The notes below the pieces were generated by a model. It was given only the letters and a program-made list of their open reading frames with translations, was not told where the DNA came from and ran no database searches. From an uncultured Cytophagales bacterium (GTDB lineage: Bacteria > Bacteroidota > Bacteroidia > Cytophagales > Cyclobacteriaceae), in NCBI GenBank assembly GCA_913057175.1, contig CAJXNP010000003.1, forward strand, positions 62,001-126,000: a stretch of 64,000 nucleotides of DNA, given 5' to 3'. The translations under genes were made by a program, and so were the position numbers. Shown piece after piece: positions 35,450 through 43,100 of this stretch (position 1 is its first letter; every line of letters starts with the position of its first letter).

Positions 35450-36343
35450 ATGAATCGAAGAAATTTTATTGAGACAGCAGGAATACTGGGAACAGCAGCC
35501 TTGTTACCAAAAACAGGCTTTTCAATGTTCAACAACCCAAAATACAAAATGGGTCTTCAGCTGTATACCATCCACAAAGGTATGACCGAAAACGCCATTG
35601 AATCCTTAAAAGCTGTGAAGAAGATGGGCTATCAGGATTTCGAAACATTCGGATTTGATAACGAAAAGGGGACCTTTTACGGGTATGGATCTGGCGAGTT
35701 TAAAACAATACTGGATGACCTTCAACTTACCGCGTCCAGTGGACATTTCGGATTTTCACCATATCTAGACAAACCCAATGATGAGCTAAGGCGATTTGTA
35801 GATCAGTGTATACATGGTGCCCGCAACCTGGATTTAAAATACATAACCTGGCCCTGGCTAGCGCCCGAACAACGAACCATAGAGAATTTCAAACTGATGG
35901 CTGAAAAGCTCAATGCAATAGGTGAGCAGGTAACGAAAGCAGGCCTTGGGTTTGCCTATCACAACCATGGTTTTGAATTCACAGATCACGATGGCACAAA
36001 CGGTTTTGATATTATTTTAAATGAAACAGACCCGGAACTTGTAAAACTTGAAATGGATATGTATTGGGTGATGCATTCCTCCAAACTAACTCCAAAACAG
36101 CTGGTGAAAGATCAACCCGGACGGTATGTTTTGTGGCATATAAAAGACATGGACAAAGTAACGAGGGATTATACGGAACTCGGAAATGGAAGCATAGATT
36201 ACACGGAAATACTTCCAGATCCGATTGAGTCCGGACTTGAATTTTATTACCTGGAGCAAGGCGGTAATTTTGCCCACAATCCCATGAAAAGCGTAGCCGA
36301 TAGCGCTGATTATTTTAAAAAACACTTACAGAGTTATTTGTAA
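35450..36343 (+). CDS. TAT-exported xylose-isomerase-like (AP endonuclease 2 fold) protein
   Basis: This 297-residue protein starts with a twin-arginine signal (MNRRNFIETAGILGTAALLP). The mature part is a TIM barrel of the sugar phosphate isomerase/epimerase group: MGLQLYTIHKG near the start, YHNHGFEF mid-protein, KLEMDMYWV with a likely metal-binding Asp, LWHIKDMD with a likely metal-binding His, and FYYLEQGG with a final Glu. Such exported isomerase-like proteins are common in Bacteroidota and probably act on sugars in the periplasm. It lies 45 bp after 34904 in the same direction. Substrate unknown. Confidence 0.85.
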   Translation: MNRRNFIETAGILGTAALLPKTGFSMFNNPKYKMGLQLYTIHKGMTENAIESLKAVKKMGYQDFETFGFDNEKGTFYGYGSGEFKTILDDLQLTASSGHFGFSPYLDKPNDELRRFVDQCIHGARNLDLKYITWPWLAPEQRTIENFKLMAEKLNAIGEQVTKAGLGFAYHNHGFEFTDHDGTNGFDIILNETDPELVKLEMDMYWVMHSSKLTPKQLVKDQPGRYVLWHIKDMDKVTRDYTELGNGSIDYTEILPDPIESGLEFYYLEQGGNFAHNPMKSVADSADYFKKHLQSYL

Positions 36344-36654
36344 TCACCTACTGCTAATATGCATCATGATGCACAAGAACTCCAATCGCAGTCAATGAGT
36401 AATCGGACTAAATCGAAACAGGATTGTGTGTATCATAGATAGAATGTTGGAGGAGTGATACTTTTAGAATGTGATTAGATTTGTGGAATCCTCCGGTAAT
36501 AGCCTACATTGCAAACCAAGCGTAATCGTTTATTTATATGTATAATTATACGTTTATCCCTTAAACAGTAGAATGATTAGAAATTTAAGCACTTTTTATT
36601 GTTAGAAACTTACTAAAATTGCCTATTGAAAATTTTTAGGGTACTTATGCATAT
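36344..36654. other. Intergenic stretch before the cassette pair; nothing recognised
   Basis: I found no gene here, and no inverse core site (ending AAC) that would pair with the next boundary. If a recombination site lay upstream of the first cassette it has decayed beyond recognition. Confidence 0.4.
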
Positions 36655-37415
36655 GTTACAGGTAATTTAGGATATGCTACTAGCCAAGTTTTTTCTGATC
36701 ATATCAACTTTTCTAACCCAGAACTCCCAGAACTATGAATTTGATCTTATGAAGATTGAATTCCGAGGACTTCCATTTATGTGTGAGAAGGAACGAATCA
36801 TTGAGAAATTCGGCGAACCGACTATCAACTATCCAAATTATGAATGTGGTTTCTATTCGGACGAACAGCAGAACGGGCCATATTACCAACTCAATTACAA
36901 CGGATTTAACTGGATTGGAAGTGACAAGGAGAAATTCGTTTTAGAGTCCATTGAACTAGACGCAGAGGGAACAACTTATCTGCAATACGGCGAACGGAGA
37001 ATTAGCGGAAAGATGACGAAGGCTGAATTCATCAATTGGATTGGTGATTATGCTGGCGAACACTTTAAGAACCCCAACAACAACGCACTAGTAATCTATT
37101 CGAAGAACTCTGATGACGGTGCTCGATTCACCTTCACAAACGACCGGTTAACGCTTTTCGAATATTGGTCTCCATGCTAAACGAAACATACCTGTAACAG
37201 GCGATATAGCGAATGGCCAAACTACCTACCTGATATTTCAGTGCAAACTCGCCCGTGAATCTGCCCATTCTGCCAGCTTTTGTGCTCCTAGATATTTATT
37301 CTTTCTGGATTTAGACTTTCCGAACGCAGTGCATTGTGGATACTGTTGTGGGGTTGGGCAGTTTCACTACATTAGTGCTCTTTAGAAAGGGTATGGCCAC
37401 TCGCCATATCTAATC
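36655..37415 (+). mobile_element. Integron gene cassette 1
   Basis: The cassette begins at G/TTACAGGTA (36655-36664). Its own inverse core, TACCTGTAAC, is found after the ORF at 37189-37198, a perfect 10-bp complement. This self-complementarity between the first bases of a cassette and its inverse core is the signature of attC-borne cassettes. The ORF starts 19 bp inside the boundary. Confidence 0.7.
36674..37180 (+). CDS. Unknown secreted protein carried on an integron cassette
   Basis: The 168-residue product has a hydrophobic N terminus (MLLAKFFLIISTFLTQNSQ) that looks like a signal peptide or anchor. The rest is beta-rich and aromatic, with FGEPTINYPNYECGFYSDE and NGPYYQLNYNGFNWIG, and ends FEYWSPC. 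I do not recognise a family. The start codon lies 19 bp after the cassette boundary, as in the next cassette, and the gene is in the orientation expected for a cassette. Cassette genes are often unknown and transferred between species, which fits the lack of any functional link to neighbours. Confidence 0.7.
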   Translation: MLLAKFFLIISTFLTQNSQNYEFDLMKIEFRGLPFMCEKERIIEKFGEPTINYPNYECGFYSDEQQNGPYYQLNYNGFNWIGSDKEKFVLESIELDAEGTTYLQYGERRISGKMTKAEFINWIGDYAGEHFKNPNNNALVIYSKNSDDGARFTFTNDRLTLFEYWSPC

Positions 37416-37422
37416 GTTGTGC
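37189..37422 (+). repeat. attC-like recombination site of cassette 1
   Basis: The inverse core TACCTGTAAC (37189-37198) is followed by GATATAGCGAATGGCC. The far end has GGCCACTCGCCATATC, its near-perfect complement (two mismatches), then the core GTTGTGC (37416-37422). These are the R''-L'' and L'-R' boxes of an attC. At about 234 bp it is longer than most attC sites. Confidence 0.65.
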
Positions 37423-37922
37423 ATAATTTGAAATATGAAACTTGACTTACTAATAATTCCAATTGGGATGTCAGTACAACTAATCTTCTTATTTAATAGG
37501 GACTTATTGATTGACAAAAAAATTGAGAAATGGATTTGGATTGGATCTACCACAATTTTTTGCATTGGATATTTTTTAACAATCAATTTCGGACAATCAA
37601 TTAAAACTTTACCGACACTTATGGTTCCTCTTATGGCCTATGGAATTTATCGACTTATGCATTGGAGTTATGTAAAGTTATTTAATTCAAAGCCAGTTGA
37701 TACATTTTACACAATGAACATAAAATTAATGAGATCAGGAATATTCAATTTTATCTTTTGGGTAGCCGGATTGCTAATTCCAATTTTGATTTCATACGAA
37801 CTGATTGAATAAAAAACTAAGCACAACAATTAAGCTACAATGATGCGAAGTGAGGCATTTGAAAGGACAATGCAATCCATAAACTTCAGTGCTTCTAGCA
37901 ACTGGATCGCATACTTATTTTA
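37416..37922 (+). mobile_element. Integron gene cassette 2
   Basis: The boundary G/TTGTGC (37416) is matched by its own inverse core GCACAAC (37821-37827) after the ORF. The cassette ends at the G of GTTAGAC (37923). The ORF begins 19 bp inside the boundary, the same distance as in cassette 1. Confidence 0.65.
37435..37812 (+). CDS. Unknown small membrane protein carried on an integron cassette
   Basis: The 125-residue protein has about four membrane helices: LLIIPIGMSVQLIFLFN, WIWIGSTTIFCIGYFLTI, TLMVPLMAYGIYRLMHW, and FNFIFWVAGLLIPILISY. The connecting loops carry lysines. The gene is more AT-rich than its surroundings. I recognise no family. Position and flanking sites make it the ORF of the second cassette; expression would depend on read-through or a promoter inside the preceding site. 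Confidence 0.7.
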   Translation: MKLDLLIIPIGMSVQLIFLFNRDLLIDKKIEKWIWIGSTTIFCIGYFLTINFGQSIKTLPTLMVPLMAYGIYRLMHWSYVKLFNSKPVDTFYTMNIKLMRSGIFNFIFWVAGLLIPILISYELIE

Positions 37923-37929
37923 GTTAGAC
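37821..37929 (+). repeat. attC-like recombination site of cassette 2
   Basis: GCACAAC (37821-37827) is followed by CTACAATGATGCGAA. The right side has TCGCATACTTATTTTAG, a partial complement, directly before the core GTTAGAC (37923-37929), which fits GTTRRRY. The length of about 109 bp is within the normal attC range. Confidence 0.6.
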
Positions 37930-38091
37930 GCTTCAATTATATCTCAATCAAAATTACCCTTGGCTATATTTACCCACTTATACTCATCGAGACGAAACAT
38001 AATTTATTCACACAAATTATCTCTTCCTGATAGCCTTTACGGCTTTCATGATGGTATAATTTAGTAGATATGCCATCTTAACTTCAAAAAA

Positions 38092-39054
38092 GTGCGGACG
38101 TTACTATTTTTCATTTGTTCATTCCTGCTGTTTGTCAGTTGCAATCCTGAAAAAGAGATCAAGAAAGTGCGTATTGGCATGTGTTCTGACGTTCATCTGC
38201 CTACCATGCATGATGCCGAATACCGGATCTCTTCATTTATCGATAGCATGAAGATTGCCAAACCTGATTTCATTGTTGAGTTGGGTGATTTTGGGATTCC
38301 GGATGAGCGATATGAGCCCTACTTTGATATCTGGAATTCCTTTCCGGGGCCAAAATATCATATCATTGGCAACCACGAGATGGATGGGGGTACCTCGATG
38401 GAAGAAGCGTTGGCCTATCGGGGAATGAAGAATTCGTATTATACCTTTTCACAAAATGGATTTCTCTTTATTGTTCTGGACGGAAATGACAAGGAGTACC
38501 CTGAACAAAAAGGCTATCGATCCTTCATCGGACCTAAACAAGTCAAATGGATAAAAAAGGAGTTGGAAAAGGCTTCTCAACCCATTGTTTTCTTTTCTCA
38601 TCAGGGCATCGGGACAGATCCGGGAACTCCTGGCGAAAGATACAGCATCAAAAATTCGGAGGAAGTAAGGGCTATGTTTGAGGAGCATAATCGAAATCAT
38701 CCAAAAAGCCGGATCATCGCCAGCTTTAATGGGCACACCCACCATGATTTTGCAGAAAACATCAATGGGATCTGGTACATAACCATCAATTCGATGGCCT
38801 ATAAATGGCTTGGAGAGGAGTATGAACACCTGAGATACAGCGAGGAAGTCGACAAGGATTTTAGGTGGATAAAATTTACCGCACCCTATAAAGATCCTCT
38901 TTTTACCGTAATCGAAATATCAACAGAAGGTTACATCAAAATGTCAGGAAAATATTCGTCTTATGTCGGTCCATCACCCTGGGAGATCGGATATCCTGAA
39001 CATTTAAAACAGTTTGTCAAGCCAGAAATCAGGGAGAGGTTAATGGAATTTTAA
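38092..39054 (+). CDS. Metallophosphoesterase lipoprotein
   Basis: The 320-residue protein begins at GTG with a lipoprotein signal (LLFVSC, Cys17). The calcineurin-type metallophosphatase motifs are all present: D33-x-H35 in SDVHLPTMHD, GD (65-66) in ELGDFG, GNHE (93-96), FFSHQG, and NGHTHHD. These bind two metal ions and hydrolyse phosphoesters; exported members act on nucleotides or phospholipid-type substrates. No ATG gives a better start, since the nearest upstream ATG meets a stop at once. It stands alone after the cassette pair. The catalytic class is sure; the substrate is not. Confidence 0.9.
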   Translation: MRTLLFFICSFLLFVSCNPEKEIKKVRIGMCSDVHLPTMHDAEYRISSFIDSMKIAKPDFIVELGDFGIPDERYEPYFDIWNSFPGPKYHIIGNHEMDGGTSMEEALAYRGMKNSYYTFSQNGFLFIVLDGNDKEYPEQKGYRSFIGPKQVKWIKKELEKASQPIVFFSHQGIGTDPGTPGERYSIKNSEEVRAMFEEHNRNHPKSRIIASFNGHTHHDFAENINGIWYITINSMAYKWLGEEYEHLRYSEEVDKDFRWIKFTAPYKDPLFTVIEISTEGYIKMSGKYSSYVGPSPWEIGYPEHLKQFVKPEIRERLMEF

Positions 39055-39187
39055 GCGTACAAATGTATTACCGATGCCCTGGTATGTTTACAAAAGCTGG
39101 AATATTCACTTAAGTTTTTACGCTTTGGAACATTCCTCCTTTTTAGAATTATCGTCAGCATTTAAGCTCAATAGAAGTGCTATTTAC

Positions 39188-39751
39188 TCACTTATCTCGT
39201 CCATAATCACATTCATAACGCAACTCAGCAAACCCGGAACCCATTTGTCTTACGGAAATAAGCCTGAATGGTGGTGAGGTCACGCGACGAGGAAAAAGTT
39301 GCTTGCCTTTTCCCAGTGTTACCGATCCGACCTGAACAATAATCTCATTCAACAATCCGGCATCATAGAACTGCCCGGCCAGATCCCCACCCCCTACAAT
39401 CCAGATATTTTTCGAACCGGCAGCAGCTTTCATCTGTTCATACACCGGCCGGATATCTCCCTGTACCATGTGGATATTCCTGCCCTCTTCAAGAGGTAGT
39501 GATCTGCTTGAAAAAACCCACGTTGGTTGAGTATAAGGCCATGGTGAGCCAACAGAAGAAATTACTTCATCTTTATGGCGGAGCATCCACTCATAAGTGG
39601 CAGACCCCATAGCCAGAGCTCCGACCTCTGCGATAAATGATGGATAACTCGTCTCATTCACATCTCCTAATGTGAATAACCAATCCAAAGAATCATCTTC
39701 AGTTGCTATAAAACCGTCGAGACTGGTGGCGGTGTAATACTGAGTCTTCAT
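39188..39751 (-). CDS. RibD C-terminal/dihydrofolate reductase-like protein
   Basis: From the ATG at 39751 the protein is 187 residues. The DHFR-like NADPH-binding fold is evident in TATSLDGFIATEDDSLDWL, AMGSATYEWMLRH, PTWVFSSRSLPL, and IWIVGGGDLAGQFYDAGLLNE with a glycine-rich loop. These stand-alone RibD-C relatives are usually called dihydrofolate reductase family proteins; few have a known substrate. An upstream ATG at 39808 adds 19 unlike residues and is rejected. Convergent with the metallophosphoesterase; no operon partner. Confidence 0.88.
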   Translation of the reverse strand: MKTQYYTATSLDGFIATEDDSLDWLFTLGDVNETSYPSFIAEVGALAMGSATYEWMLRHKDEVISSVGSPWPYTQPTWVFSSRSLPLEEGRNIHMVQGDIRPVYEQMKAAAGSKNIWIVGGGDLAGQFYDAGLLNEIIVQVGSVTLGKGKQLFPRRVTSPPFRLISVRQMGSGFAELRYECDYGRDK

Positions 39752-39854
39752 ATGTGTGCTTCTTATTATTTTGGTTTTCTCAATTGTCCTGCAAGGTGAA
39801 CAATTCATAAGTTTAACGTGGTTCGATAACGTGAACCAAAAAAACCTTCCTAAA

Positions 39855-39972
39855 CGTCACTCAGAGCCCTTTTCTTGGGATGGGCGTAGGAAAAAGGGCG
39901 TGAGAGTCTCGCTATTACGAGATTCCTCCGGTTTCTCTACCCGCAAATCCACCCTGAAACCTCTGAATGACG
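39855..39972. repeat. 118-bp structured element with terminal inverted repeats
   Basis: Terminal 12-bp arms CGTCACTCAGAG and CTCTGAATGACG (one mismatch) enclose three internal hairpins: GCCCTTTTC with GAAAAAGGGC, GAGTCTCG with CGAGATTC, and GGTTTC with GAAACC. The fold is cloverleaf-like. No gene is present in the 401-bp spacer. It could be a MITE-like element or a structured RNA. Confidence 0.55.
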
Positions 39973-40152
39973 GTTTTTGTAAGTTTCTTTTGTCGAACTA
40001 AGGTTAAGTTTAGATAAAAAAACTTTTTTCTCAAATTCCTTTGATCCGGCATTTACGAAAGAATTAATCTAATGAAGCAGGGAATAGCCTATTAGCAACT
40101 TTATTCCTGATAAACACTCTCCAATTATATTCTAATCTTAAATTTTATCGTC

Positions 40153-43100
40153 TTAACTGATATCGACAGGAAACTCGACATGAAAAGTCGCCCCCTGGTT
40201 AACGACACTTTCGCACCAGATCTTCCCTCCCATGGCATCTACATAGCGCTTTACGATGGCTAGTCCCAGACCAGTTGATTTTTCACCCGCCGTAGGTTTG
40301 GCGGACAGCTTTTGGAATTTGTTAAACAACATCTTCTGATCTGATTCATTGATACCCGGTCCGCTATCTTTTACTTCAATTTTAATTTCTTTTTCATTGT
40401 AATAGACTGCTATATTTACTTCTCCCCTGATAGGTGAAAATTTAATCGCATTGGAAAGCAGGTTTTCAAGTATTTGGAAAAAGAAGTTTTTATCAAGATT
40501 TACCAACCCTTCATCGACATTAGATATTTTTTGCAAGCTGATTTTCTTTTCTTCAGAAGTGGGTAAAAACGAATCAAATACCTGGTTGATCTGGTCGATT
40601 GCATCAAATTGTTCAATCTTTAATTCAATTTTCTTCGCATCAATTGCGCTGATATCCAGTATTCTGGTGATCATGTGATTCAGTCGATCGGTTGCGTCAA
40701 TCATTTTTTCCGAAAAATCAGTCACTTTTTCATTTTTTGTTTCCATTAGAATCAGCTGAGCAAGTCCCTTCATTTGATTCAACGGACTACGCAGGTCATG
40801 GGAAACGACATTGATCAGATCATCTTTTTCCTGGTTGAGATTCGTGAGTTCCACGTTTTTATTTCTCAGTTCATTCCTTTGTTGTTCCAGCTCTTGCGTC
40901 CTTTCTTCCACTTTTTGCTCCATGCTGTCATACAGCATCGCATTTTCCAGAGAAACAGCCATTTGTCCGGAGAGAAGCTTCAATATTTCGACCCGCCTGA
41001 CATTGAACACCCCGGTTGTGAGGTTGTTTTCCAGATGAATAAAACCCGTAATCTTTTTCTTGTTAACAATTGGAAAACACAGCATCGACCGGCAATCATG
41101 AGTTTTCACATAGTCATCATCTAAAAAGCGGTCATCACTCTGTGCATCTTCAATGATTAAGGTTTTTCCTGTTCTCTTCACAAATTGGATGATCCTTTCA
41201 GAGTAAAGCTGTCCATTTTTAGTCTCTTCACTCGCTGGTACGGTAATTTGCCCATTCTCATCAATAACGGCCTGTACCTGCATCCGATCACCGACATTCA
41301 AAATAAACACTCCACTTTGTGCACCGGCATTTTGAGTGACTATTTTCAGCAGTTGGTGGGTTAGCTTTTTTAGTTTGATCTCGCTGGAAATAGCTGACGA
41401 AGCCTTAATAATGGTCGATACATCAACCATGGAAAGATCCCCGCTCAATTCATTGTAAGTAGTCGATACAATTGTTCCATTTGCAGAAAGCTTCTCCTGC
41501 GGTCCGGCGTAACTTTCAAGCTTTTTCAGCTTGATAGCAACTCCCCATTTTTTATAAGCAGAATAAGCTTTCGTTAAGTGCTCTGCCTTTTTATTCACAT
41601 TTCCAATGAGCCCATAAAATTTACCTGTCAGTTCACTCGCAACAGCCAGATCATTGGTATATTGATTTTTGATCGCCTCGGCAATGCTATCTTCAAAAAG
41701 GGATTGCGCTTTTTCCTGATCTCTCTTAAAAATGTGGTTGATTCCAGCTTCTACAATCAAATATTTATGGCTGTAGTTCATCGGCGCATCCTTCTTCCAT
41801 TTTTTCAGTTTCCTTTGATTGTCAGCAATTCTTTTAACCCATTTTCTTCGCAATGCAGTTGATTCCGAATTTTGACACAACGCCAATCCAATCAGGGAAT
41901 CATAAAATACATGATGCGGAATGAACGGCGTACTCATTGCTACATCCAGCTCTTTCAATTTTTCACTATGTGTAAACGCATCTTCAAAATTCTCACATAA
42001 ATAATGATGGCTCATTTTAAGAAAATGGAAATGAAAAAGGGCTGTTTTGTCATTTCTCCTTTCCTGTTGGTCTTTGTTTTCCAGGAAAGCTTGCTCATCG
42101 AAATATTCACCGGTTAGCTCTGCAGGATTTTCCGGATTTGATGATAAATTGACAACTGCCTGGATATCGATCGAACTATATAATTCATAAGATTTTTGAT
42201 TAAGCTGACTTATTTTGCGATGAAATTCCTTCATTCTGGTCAGCAACGTAGGCAGTGACTCTCCCAATAAAAAGGAGTGATAAGAATGGACAAATATGGA
42301 ACCGGCAGCAAATTCCTGATCACCAGACTCTAAACCATCATGGTATGACTCAAGAAGCAAAGGCAATGATTGATTGAGGTGATCCTTCCAGTGATTGATG
42401 AATGTGGTGAAAATAAGTTTTGTTTTGGATTTTGCCTGGCTTGTTTCGGGAAAAGATTCCAGCATCTTGAGCGATTCAGTCCCGTAAAAATACCCTTCAT
42501 CCATTTTTCCCGCTATCCCACAGAGTAAAATACCATATGCCGCATAAGTAGATATCAGATCCGTTGAGGAGCCATACTTCAACGATAGCCGAAGCATTTT
42601 CATGATCACAAGAGGGAACAATTCCGGAGTAACATGATATGCAGCCGAGGCAAAACTAAGGATAATCTCGAGGATTGCCAGTGCCTTGCGGTCTTCAATT
42701 GGAGGAAGATTTTTAAAATGGCTGGCTTTTTTCCTACCGATTACAAACCTCGTTTTCAGGTAGCTGACAACTATCTGAAACTTTGTAGGATGTGCGGGGA
42801 AATGAACGTTAAAATTCTTCAAGACCTCAATTCCCAGATTCGTAGCTTCCTGGTAGCGGTTTCTGGCAATCAGGGAATAGATCGTAACTCGGTAAGCTTC
42901 CAGCTTTTCGAAAACTGAATCTGTATGTTTAAATACCTGGATCCCAAGATTTTCCATTTTGTCATAATCACCAACCAGGTAAGCGCATTCCATTGCACCA
43001 ATGAGCAATTGCAAAGTCAATTCCCTGTCATGGACTGTTTTGGAAGGTAACAGAAGTTCGATCGACCTTTCGTAAAGGGAAAGGGCATTTTGATAAGCTG

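Noticed and set aside
36344-36654. attI or a third attC upstream of cassette 1
   Set aside because: No inverse core ending in AAC with complementary inner arms could be found.
37923-39054. Metallophosphoesterase as a third cassette
   Set aside because: The boundary GTTAGAC exists, but no complementary GTCTAAC site follows the gene, so it is not a complete cassette.
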